In this document: positions 1-5,802 of the stretch, piece after piece
Numbering within the stretch: position 1 is the first letter of the stretch
Layout: each line of letters begins with the position of its first letter
NCBI GenBank assembly: GCA_021812735.1
Contig: JAKAMV010000465.1
Coordinates: forward strand, 1-7,758
DNA: 7,758 nt
Source: Chloroflexota bacterium
Lineage (GTDB): Bacteria; Chloroflexota; Limnocylindria; Limnocylindrales; CSP1-4
Direction of reading: 5' to 3'
Position numbers and translations under genes: made by a program
The notes under the pieces: model-generated
Told to the model about the DNA's origin: nothing
The model's database searches: none
The model's input: only the letters and a program-made list of their open reading frames with translations

Positions 1-1586
1 ACGCTCGGGACGCTCGAGCCGCCCGGTAGCCCGCCGGCCTGCGCCAGCTGGCCGCCGCCGGGGCCGAACCCCGCGTCCCGCCCGGCCGAGGGGCCGGCCG
101 ACGGATCGCCGCCCGAGTAGGCGGTCTGGACGGTGTCCACCGCGTACGCCGCCGGGCCGGCCAGCAGCATCGCCAGCCCGAGGCCGGCGGCGGCGACCTG
201 GAGGCCGCGGACTCGAGGAGTCTCGCGCAGGGCGAGCACCGGCACGATGAGGGCCGTCACCGCCAGCACCGTGAGCCCCAGCCCGGGCGCGAACGACGGC
301 GTGCGGTCGAGCAGGGTGAGCGCCACGCCTGCCGAGCCGACCATGGCCAGACCGAGCAGGAGGCCCGCCCAGCTGTACCGCTCGCGGGCCCGCCACAGGA
401 CGACGACGCCGCCCCCGACGAGGGCGCCGACCGCGGGCGCCATGGACACCACGTAGTAGCTGTGGATGGTGCCGGACATGAGGCTGTACACGAGCGCGTT
501 GACGGCCAGCCACAGCCCCCACATGAGGTACGCGGCCCGGGCGAGGTCGGTGCGCGGAGCCCGGGCGCGGGCGACGAGGCCGGCGACGAGGCCGACCGCG
601 GACAGGGGCAGGAACCAGCCGATCTGTCCACCGAGCTCGGTGTTGAACAGGCGCAGGATCCCGGGGGTGCCCGAGAAGTTGCCGCCGTTGCCCTGGCCGC
701 CTCCGACGCTCCCGCCGAAGACCCTGGCGAGCCCGTCATAGCCGAGGACCAGGTTGAGCGCGGTCCCGTTGGCGGAGCCGCCCACGAAGGCCCGGGAGGA
801 CGCGGGCAGCAGAGTCATTGGGATCACCCACCAGGCCGAGGCCACCGCCACGGACGCTGCCGCGACCGCGAGCCCGACGAGGCGGCGGCGCCACGAGCCG
901 CGGCCGGCGATGGCGTAGGTGAGCGCGAAGGCGGGCAGGACCAGGAACCCCTGGAGGAGCTTGGTCTCGAAGGCCAGGCCCGTGAGCACGCCCGCGAGCG
1001 CAAGCCAGCGGAGGCGGTCGGTCTCGAGGGCGCGGACCAGGGCGTAGGCGCCGGCGGCGAACAGCAGGGTGAGCAGCGCGTCGGGGTTGTTGTAGCGGAA
1101 GATCAGGACGGCAGCCGGCGTCAGGGCGGTCACCAGCCCGGCGATGATCGAGGCCGGCGCGCCGAACGTGCGGCGCACGGTCGCCATGACCAGGCCCACG
1201 GTCGCCACGCCCATGAGGGCCTCGGGGAGCAGGATCGAGGCCGAGGACAGGCCGAACAGCCGGACGGACAGGCCCATCACCATGGTCGCCAGGGGCGGCT
1301 TGTCGACGGTGATGAAGTTGGCCGGGTCGACCGAGCCCATGAACCACGCGGTCCACGACTGGCTCGCCGCCCAGGCGGCACCGCTGTAGAAGACGTTGGC
1401 GTACCCGCTCACCGTGAGGTTGACGAGGTAGAGCACGGCGGAGAGGGCCATGACACCAGCCGTTGCGGGCAGGGCCCAGGCGGCGTCGATGGCGCGATCG
1501 CGGGCGATCAGGCGGCGGAGGCTGCCCGGCACGGAGGGCGCCCCGGATCGGCGGCGGTCGGTGCTGGGCGGGGCGATGGAGGTCAT
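1..1586 (-). CDS. GT39/PMT_2-type polytopic membrane glycosyltransferase (YkcB/ArnT-like), C-terminus cut by the window edge
   Basis: About 528 residues are visible and the frame is open to the left edge. Family enzymes move a sugar from a polyprenyl-phosphate donor to an acceptor on the outer face of the membrane. An acidic lumenal-type motif with DKPPLA is at residues 95-100, after DPANF at 87-91. RYNNPDALL is at 164-172, FETKLLQGF at 206-214, a Gly-rich loop ending LFNTELGGQ at about 291-321, and HSYYVVSMAPA at 375-385. Many hydrophobic segments lie between them. The C-terminal part becomes Gly/Ser-rich near the edge; YkcB-like proteins usually continue for another 100-200 residues. The ATG at 1586 is chosen because AGGAG lies 7 nt upstream, inside the last codons of the GtrA gene, whose stop is only 4 nt away. 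This implies translational coupling. The family call is firm. Acceptor (protein, lipid or wall polymer) and sugar cannot be read from the sequence. Confidence 0.92.
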   Translation of the reverse strand, partial: MTSIAPPSTDRRRSGAPSVPGSLRRLIARDRAIDAAWALPATAGVMALSAVLYLVNLTVSGYANVFYSGAAWAASQSWTAWFMGSVDPANFITVDKPPLATMVMGLSVRLFGLSSASILLPEALMGVATVGLVMATVRRTFGAPASIIAGLVTALTPAAVLIFRYNNPDALLTLLFAAGAYALVRALETDRLRWLALAGVLTGLAFETKLLQGFLVLPAFALTYAIAGRGSWRRRLVGLAVAAASVAVASAWWVIPMTLLPASSRAFVGGSANGTALNLVLGYDGLARVFGGSVGGGQGNGGNFSGTPGILRLFNTELGGQIGWFLPLSAVGLVAGLVARARAPRTDLARAAYLMWGLWLAVNALVYSLMSGTIHSYYVVSMAPAVGALVGGGVVVLWRARERYSWAGLLLGLAMVGSAGVALTLLDRTPSFAPGLGLTVLAVTALIVPVLALRETPRVRGLQVAAAGLGLAMLLAGPAAYAVDTVQTAYSGGDPSAGPSAGRDAGFGPGGGQLAQAGGLPGGSSVPS

Positions 1587-1590
1587 GGCG

Positions 1591-2148
1591 TCACTCCTGG
1601 GCGCTGGGCGATGGGGAGGCGGGGACGAGGGCCCGCTGGTGGTCGGCGGCGATCCAGCTCCGGAGCAGGACGAACCGCGCGACGGTGGCGAGCGCGTTGG
1701 CGATGACGAGGACGGCCAGCTCCACGAGGTGGCCGGCGTGCGGTGCAATCGCGCCCAGCACGTTGACGGACGCCGTGGTGATGGCGAGGGCGACCGCGAG
1801 GGCGATGAGGCCGCCCGCCTGGTCGCGCAGCATGGACCGGCCGTCGCGGACGCCGAACGTGAGTCGGCGGTTCGCAGCGGTGTTGCCGACCGCGGTCAGG
1901 ACCAGTGCCGCCGCGTTCGCGGTCGCGGGGCCGGTCGCGGTGCGCAGGACCAGATAGAGGACGGCGTACGCGGCCGTGCTGACGACGCCGATCGCCCCGA
2001 AGACGACGATCTCGCGGCCGAGCCGGCTGGCGACGAGGTGACGGAGGCTGGCCGGGCGGCCGTCAAGGCGCGTGGTTGACGCCTCGGCGGCCGGCCGATG
2101 GGGAGCGGACGCCAGCGCTCGGCCGGCGCCGCTGTGCAGGGTGGTCAT
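1591..2148 (-). CDS. GtrA-like four-helix membrane protein (polyprenyl-phosphate sugar flippase type)
   Basis: This 185-residue protein has a hydrophilic N-terminal 45 residues and then four hydrophobic segments at about 47-69, 75-95, 113-134 and 140-163. VFGAIGVVSTAAYAVLY and the GNTAANRRLTFG motif (residues 88-99) are the GtrA family signature. Members are thought to flip or assist flipping of undecaprenyl-phosphate-linked sugars, supplying a lipid-linked donor on the outer face. That fits the GT39 enzyme immediately downstream, whose Shine-Dalgarno sequence lies in this gene's last codons. The ATG at 2148 has no Shine-Dalgarno sequence. It overlaps (TGATG) the stop of a possible 27-codon leader ORF starting at 2231, so it may be translated by reinitiation. 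The conserved domain starts near residue 45, so the exact start is less certain than the family. Confidence 0.88.
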   Translation of the reverse strand: MTTLHSGAGRALASAPHRPAAEASTTRLDGRPASLRHLVASRLGREIVVFGAIGVVSTAAYAVLYLVLRTATGPATANAAALVLTAVGNTAANRRLTFGVRDGRSMLRDQAGGLIALAVALAITTASVNVLGAIAPHAGHLVELAVLVIANALATVARFVLLRSWIAADHQRALVPASPSPSAQE

Positions 2149-2231
2149 CAGGCGCGGCCCGACACCACGTCGCCGTGGCGGCCGGTCTGCGGCCCGGGCG
2201 GGGTCGGGGTGGTGTCGAAGTGCGTGTCCAT
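2148..2231 (-). CDS. possible leaderless 27-codon leader ORF overlapping the GtrA start
   Basis: An ATG at 2231 opens 27 codons (starting MDTHFDTTP, Pro/Thr/Gly-rich, no hydrophobic stretch). They end in a TGA whose A is the A of the GtrA ATG. The ATG lies 6 nt after a GAGATT -10 box that sits at a fixed distance from the shared regulator site. Transcription would therefore begin at or next to this ATG, giving a leaderless message. With no Shine-Dalgarno in front of GtrA, translating this ORF would deliver ribosomes to the GtrA start. It could instead be a non-functional leader, or the true N-terminus of GtrA if there is a single-base frame error in the overlap. I see no recognisable domain. 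Confidence 0.35.
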   Translation of the reverse strand: MDTHFDTTPTPPGPQTGRHGDVVSGRA

Positions 2232-2237
2232 GACGCG

Positions 2238-2271
2238 AATCTCGGGCACCGCCCCTTTCGAACCCGTTACA
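2238..2271 (-). promoter_or_regulatory. OmpR-type tandem site and -10 box of the GtrA/GT39 operon (site A)
   Basis: Reading the minus strand, GTAAC (2270-2266), 6 bp, GAAAG (2259-2255), 11 bp, GAGATT (2243-2238). The two half-sites start 11 bp apart, as OmpR/PhoB-family dimers require. They cover the -35 region, the class II activator position. The ATG at 2231 follows the -10 box by 6 nt. The same layout recurs at 5523-5556 and 7111-7144. Confidence 0.65.
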
Positions 2272-2276
2272 CGGGT
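2262..2276. promoter_or_regulatory. perfect dyad ACCCGT-TAC-ACGGGT, possible extra operator
   Basis: A perfect inverted repeat with 6-bp arms and a 3-bp centre overlaps the distal half-site of site A and lies between the divergent starts at 2231 and 2308. The other two copies of the shared promoter lack it, so it is not part of the common element. It could be the operator of a separate dimeric regulator acting on either direction. A chance occurrence in GC-rich DNA is also possible. Confidence 0.3.
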
Positions 2277-2295
2277 CGCGCAGGACGAGATGGCC

Positions 2296-2301
2296 TACGA
2301 T
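2296..2301 (+). promoter_or_regulatory. candidate -10 box TACGAT for a leaderless plus-strand transcript
   Basis: TACGAT matches TANNNT and ends 6 nt before the ATG at 2308, the same spacing seen at other starts in this window. I see no good -35 hexamer 16-18 bp upstream, so this may be a weak or activator-dependent promoter. It favours the ATG at 2308, although the in-frame ATG at 2290, preceded by AGGACGAG, is an alternative start. Confidence 0.45.
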
Positions 2302-2307
2302 CGGGCC

Positions 2308-2922
2308 ATGGACCGCAGGGCCGCCATCGCTGCCGTCCGCCTCGGGTTCGCCGGACTCGCCTGCCTTGCCATCGCGGCTCAGCTCGTCGACCTGGCCATC
2401 GCGGGCACCCTCAACCCCGTCGACTTCGTGTCGTCCCTCAGGATCCAGAGCAGCCTGATCGCCGTGATCGTGCTCGGGACGGCCGCGGCCAGCTGGCGAC
2501 GGGGCGGCGGGGCGAGCATCGACCTTCTGCGCGGCGCGGCCACCGTCTACGTGGCGGTCGCCGCCGTGGTCTTCCCGCTGCTGTTCGGCCCCGACCCCGA
2601 CCCGGGCATCGCCTGGGCGGATGTGGTGCTCCGCGGCGTGCTCCCCGCGGCCGTGATCGCCGACTGGCTCGCGGTCCCCCCGCTGACGGGGATCTCCTTC
2701 CGCCGGTCGCTCGCCTGGTTCGCCTACCCCGTGCTCTGGGTCAGCTTCACGATGCTCCGCGGGCCGGCGGTCGGCTGGTATCCGGTCCCGGCCCTGGACC
2801 CGGCCGGGGGCGGCGACGTCATGGTTGCCGCCTCCGTTGCGGCGATCTTCGTGTCCAGCTTCGCGATGTGCCTGATGGTGTCAGCGCTCAGCCGGCGGCC
2901 GCGCTGGCGATCCTCAGCCCGC
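2308..2922 (+). CDS. probable Pr6Pr-family membrane protein without a stop codon at its expected end
   Basis: About 205 codons look like a complete member of the Pr6Pr (FAR-17a/AIG1-like) membrane family, whose function is unknown. There is an N-terminal helix, then NPVDFVSSLRIQSSLIAV (36-53; family pattern NP..FFSYFTIQSN), LLRGAATVYVAV (73-84), DWLAVPP (119-125) and RGPAVGWYPVPALDP (151-165), then a last helix to about residue 194. The usual His before the DWL segment appears replaced by Arg109. The frame does not stop where the family normally ends. It stays open to 4569, antisense to the kinase and part of the regulator gene. A one-base shift in the last codons would reach TAG at 2924-2926 or TGA at 2940-2942. 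The end given is simply where the opposing kinase gene begins. Either the frame carries a frameshift or sequencing error, or the stop has been lost. The start is discussed with the -10 box at 2296. Confidence 0.6.
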
Positions 2923-4194
2923 TTAGCCGCGTCCCCAGCTGACGGTGAACCGGGCGCCTCCGGCGGGCGAGGTGCCGATCCCCCACCGGCCACCCGTCGC
3001 GTGCACGATCGCGTCTCCGATGGCGAGCCCCAGCCCCGCGCCCCCGGTCTCGGCGGCCGTGGCCACCGACCTGTGGAAGCGGTCGAAGATCCGCGCCCGC
3101 TCCTCCTCGGGGATCCCGGGGCCGGTGTCGTCAACCGCCACGAAGGCGCGCCCGGACTCCACGCCCACGGTCACGTCCACGGCCCCGCCGTCGGGCGAGT
3201 ACTTGCAGGCGTTGTCGACCAGCACGCCGACCAGGCGGTCGACCAGCTCCGCGGATGCGGCGATGACGACGGGCCGGGGCGGCGCGTGGACGGCCAGCTG
3301 AAGGTGGCGGGTCTCGGCGACCGCGCTGAACCGGTCGACCGCCTGGCTCGCCAGCACCCCGAGGTCGATCGGGCCGTCGGCGGGGGAATCGCCCGCGGCA
3401 TCGAACCGCGCCAGCCACAGCATGTCCTCGAGCAGCTTCCGCATCCGCTTGGATTCGCGGTCGACCTTGGTGAAGGCGTTCCGGTACCAGTCGGCATCGC
3501 GATCCCCTGCCAGGGCGAGCGAGGTGTGGGCCTCGATGACCGAGAGCGGCGTCCGGAGCTCGTGCGAGGCGTCCGCGGTGAACTCGAGCTGGCGGCGCCG
3601 GGACGCCTCGATGGGCTCGGCGACGCGCTGGCCCACGATGGTGGCGCCAACGAACACGAAGCCGAGCAGGAACGGCGCGATCAGCAGGATGCCCAGGATG
3701 ATCGTCTGCTGGGTGTCCGCGACCTGCTGCGTCTCCTGCGCGACGACGACGCGCACCGAGCCCATCTGCTCGCCGGCGATGCGGACACTGGTCCCGTCGA
3801 TCGTGGCGTCCTGGGGGCTGGTGACCGTCGTGAGGTCGGCGGGGAGCGCGGGCGTCTGGTTGCCGATCGCGGTCACGGTGCCGTCCGCTGCCACCGTCCA
3901 GATCAGGGTCGGCGGCCCGAACGGGCGGCCGGGGTCGCGGCCCAGGTTCGGCGATCCGTCCCCGGCCGCGCTCCCCGTGTTGTCGCCGGTGCCGCCGCCC
4001 GGGACCTGGCCGCCGGGCGGCACGCGGCCGAAGGTCTGCATGAGCCGCTGGTCGATCTGCGAGGTCAGGTCGCGGGTGGCGAACGCCACGACGCCCGCGG
4101 CGATCGCGACGTACACGACGGCCACCACCCCGGTCGCGGCGAGCGCGACCCGGATGGACTGGCGGCGGACTGCCGGCACGTGGGCCATGGTCAT
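2923..4194 (-). CDS. two-component sensor histidine kinase (OmpR-partner type)
   Basis: A 423-residue membrane sensor kinase. TM1 is at about 17-39. An outside domain of about 125 residues follows, with a Gly/Pro-rich stretch at 57-95 and a short folded part from about 96 (IWTVAADGTVTAIGN). TM2 is at about 165-187. Only about 17 residues separate TM2 from the dimerisation helix, too few for a full HAMP domain. The H-box is FTADASHELRTPL with phospho-accepting His211. The ATPase domain has NACKYS (N-box, Asn328), DTGPGI (356-361), FDRFHR (370-375) and GAGLGLAI (385-392). All catalytic motifs are intact. Its ATG overlaps the regulator's stop (ATGA), so the pair is translationally coupled. The signal is unknown. 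Operon position behind a haem-type redox protein makes a redox or metal-related cue a reasonable inference only. Confidence 0.95.
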   Translation of the reverse strand: MTMAHVPAVRRQSIRVALAATGVVAVVYVAIAAGVVAFATRDLTSQIDQRLMQTFGRVPPGGQVPGGGTGDNTGSAAGDGSPNLGRDPGRPFGPPTLIWTVAADGTVTAIGNQTPALPADLTTVTSPQDATIDGTSVRIAGEQMGSVRVVVAQETQQVADTQQTIILGILLIAPFLLGFVFVGATIVGQRVAEPIEASRRRQLEFTADASHELRTPLSVIEAHTSLALAGDRDADWYRNAFTKVDRESKRMRKLLEDMLWLARFDAAGDSPADGPIDLGVLASQAVDRFSAVAETRHLQLAVHAPPRPVVIAASAELVDRLVGVLVDNACKYSPDGGAVDVTVGVESGRAFVAVDDTGPGIPEEERARIFDRFHRSVATAAETGGAGLGLAIGDAIVHATGGRWGIGTSPAGGARFTVSWGRG

Positions 4195-4859
4195 CCGGCT
4201 TCGAGCCGGTACCCGGAGCCGCGGACCGTCACGACGCGCACGCCGGCGTCGGGCAGCTTGGACCGGAGGCGCGACATCTGGACGTCGATCGCGTTGGACC
4301 CGAGGGGGTCGGTCTCGTCGGCCCAGGCGTGCTCGGCGATCGCCTTGCGGTCCACCACCGACGGCGACCGGCGCAGCAGCAGCTCGAGGATCCGGTACTC
4401 CGTGGCGGTCAGCGCGGTCTCACGGCCGTCGACCCGGACCACGTGGGTGACCGGATCGAGGGACAGTCGCCCGGCGCGCAGCACCGGCTGGTCAACGCCG
4501 CGCGGGCGGCGTTGCAGCGCCCGCACGCGGGCGAGCAGCTCGCCGAAGTCGAACGGCTTGACCAGGTAGTCGTCGGCGCCCGTGTCGAGACCGCGGATGC
4601 GGTCCGCGGGCGTGTCGCGGGCGGTGAGCATCAGCAGCGCGGTGGGCCGCTCGTGGCGGCGCGCCCACGCGACGACATCGATCCCCTCGGCGCCGGGCAT
4701 GCGCCAGTCGATGACGGCGACGTCGTACTCGTACCACTTGAGCTGGTCGATGGCGTCGTCACCGCGGTCGACGGCATCCACGTGGTAGCCGGCGTCGGTG
4801 AGGCCGAGGACGAGGACGTCACGGAGCCCCTCGTCGTCCTCCGCCACCAGCACGCGCAT
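4191..4859 (-). CDS. OmpR/PhoB-family DNA-binding response regulator
   Basis: The 222-residue length is normal for the family. The receiver domain (1-118) has the acidic pair Asp8/Asp9, phospho-acceptor Asp51 (VIDWRMPG), Thr79 (MLTARD) and Lys101 (LVKPF). The C-terminal winged helix (about 125-222) has TATEYRILELLL, the recognition-helix segment SNAIDVQMSRLRSKL and the terminal VRGSGYRLE hairpin. GGAG lies 8 nt upstream of the ATG. The gene sits 27 nt after the ferric-reductase-like gene and overlaps the kinase start, so all three should share one mRNA. It is the natural candidate to bind the three tandem GTNAY-N6-GAAAG sites here. One of those lies in front of its own operon, which predicts positive autoregulation. 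Confidence 0.96.
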   Translation of the reverse strand: MRVLVAEDDEGLRDVLVLGLTDAGYHVDAVDRGDDAIDQLKWYEYDVAVIDWRMPGAEGIDVVAWARRHERPTALLMLTARDTPADRIRGLDTGADDYLVKPFDFGELLARVRALQRRPRGVDQPVLRAGRLSLDPVTHVVRVDGRETALTATEYRILELLLRRSPSVVDRKAIAEHAWADETDPLGSNAIDVQMSRLRSKLPDAGVRVVTVRGSGYRLEAG

Positions 4860-4886
4860 CAGCGTCGCTCCCTCGCTCCTCGCGGG

Positions 4887-5447
4887 TCAGCGGGCGAGCG
4901 CCCGCGGCCCGAGCACCATCGTCGCACCCCGGTCGACCCACCGCCACGTCGCCGCGCCGGCGACGATCGCGAGCGTGAGCGCCTCGATGCCCAGCATCCA
5001 AGGCGCCATGGCGTCGCTTCCGGCCGTGAGGGTGTGCGCGAAGGCGAGCGGCCACATCAGGTAGGCCGTCCAGTGGACCAGCCGCCACGCGCGCTGGCCG
5101 AGGCGCTGCCGGAGCAGGCTGGTGGCGATCAGCGCGACGACGAGGTACAGCGAGATGACGCCGAGCGCCACCGGCACCGGCTTCCAGGACGAGGCGAAGG
5201 GCACCAGCGCGGCGGCCAGCCCGAGCTTCAGGTACGGGTCCATGATCGCGGCCAGGACGTGCACGGCGAGGAACGCCGTGGACAGCAGCGAGATGCGGCG
5301 GTGCATCTCGTAGTTGAAGAACCGGGGCCAGCCCGCGGCCTGGAAGCGGGTGACCGTGATCAGCCCGAAGGCGGCGCTCGCGGTGAGCATCAGCAGGGAG
5401 ACGATCCCTGCCCCTCGGGCCGCGAACCACAAGATCTGATCGGACAT
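4887..5447 (-). CDS. ferric-reductase-like transmembrane protein (b-type haem, four-His core)
   Basis: A 186-residue integral membrane protein with hydrophobic segments at about 8-32, 50-68, 92-112, 121-140 and 150-168. Four histidines fall in two helices: His49 (EMHRR) and His63 (AVHVL), 14 apart, and His125 (LVHWTAY) and His138 (FAHTL), 13 apart. This is the bis-His spacing for two stacked b haems in ferric-reductase, NADPH-oxidase and MsrQ-like domains. It lacks the soluble FAD/NAD domain of full ferric reductases, so electrons must come from or go to another protein, plausibly a flavinylated one given the ApbE gene upstream. AGAGGAG sits 5 nt before the ATG and fixes the start. It is the first gene of an operon with the regulator and kinase. 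Substrate and electron donor are unknown. Confidence 0.88.
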   Translation of the reverse strand: MSDQILWFAARGAGIVSLLMLTASAAFGLITVTRFQAAGWPRFFNYEMHRRISLLSTAFLAVHVLAAIMDPYLKLGLAAALVPFASSWKPVPVALGVISLYLVVALIATSLLRQRLGQRAWRLVHWTAYLMWPLAFAHTLTAGSDAMAPWMLGIEALTLAIVAGAATWRWVDRGATMVLGPRALAR

Positions 5448-5468
5448 GTGTGCTCCTCTGGTGAGCTG

Positions 5469-5504
5469 GCGGCGGCGGGCAGGGGGGGTGAGACCCGCCG
5501 CCGC
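5469..5504 (-). promoter_or_regulatory. 11-bp all-GC hairpin in the 5' leader of the redox/two-component operon
   Basis: GCGGCGGCGGG and CCCGCCGCCGC form a perfect 11-bp stem around a 14-nt loop. In the mRNA the loop carries a C-run (a G-run on the plus strand). From the predicted start near 5516 it begins about 12 nt into the transcript. It ends 9 nt before the AGAGGAG ribosome site, which it leaves free. No U-tract follows, so it is not a standard terminator. It may stabilise the message or act as a regulatory structure. Confidence 0.5.
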
Positions 5505-5522
5505 GGGGTGTTCGTGGGCGGG

Positions 5523-5556
5523 AGTGTCGAGGGGACAACCTTTCGGCGCGGTTACA
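5523..5556 (-). promoter_or_regulatory. OmpR-type tandem site and -10 box of the ferric-reductase/regulator/kinase operon (site B)
   Basis: Minus strand: GTAAC (5555-5551), 6 bp, GAAAG (5544-5540), 11 bp, GACACT (5528-5523). Spacing is identical to sites A and C. Transcription should start near 5516, leaving a leader of about 70 nt that holds the 5469-5504 hairpin and a normal ribosome site. Unlike the other two, this transcript is not leaderless. It predicts autoregulation of the two-component system. Confidence 0.68.
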
Positions 5557-5599
5557 GGTCCGGTCGGGGCGCAGCTGCTGGCCGACTCTGTGGCGTGGA

Positions 5600-5788
5600 T
5601 TGGCCCCTGAGGCCAACCTCCTGGCACCAGTGGGTCGGATGTTGGCGGCAGAGGCCGAGATGCGACCGACCGTGGGGCTCGCGGACCCAGGATCGCGTCG
5701 GAAGTTGGCTCGGGAGGCGAAGGCTCGAACGCTGGGGGCCGAAACCATGGCACGGGAGGCCAATGACGATATCGTCGGCGGGTCGGAA
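5600..5788. repeat. degenerate 21-bp tandem repeat array (about nine units)
   Basis: Units start every 21 bp at 5600, 5621, 5642, 5663, 5684, 5705, 5726, 5747 and 5768. Four are well preserved (5600, 5642, 5705, 5747) and share TGGCnnnnGAGGC(C/G)RA. The others keep only some positions. In the nine units, column 5 is C, column 10 is G and columns 12 and 13 are G in eight of nine each. Read in the plus frame the unit is a heptad of the type LAxEAxx. The frame has no convincing start and runs into the antisense of apbE, so I do not call it a gene. Twenty-one base pairs is two helical turns, so the conserved positions face the same side of the DNA. The first unit also holds the inverted repeat TTGGCC-cctga-GGCCAA (5600-5616). 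Confidence 0.6.
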
Positions 5789-5802
5789 CATCGGCGTGCC
5801 GC

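Noticed and set aside
462..1706. Long plus-strand frame opposite the GT39 gene
   Set aside because: Low-complexity Gly/Arg/Glu/Asp-rich product typical of an antisense shadow in GC-rich DNA. The minus strand encodes a clear membrane enzyme over the same bases.
5600..5788. CRISPR array or coiled-coil gene
   Set aside because: The units abut with no unique spacers of CRISPR length and are degenerate. The heptad reading has no plausible start or ribosome site and runs into antisense of apbE.
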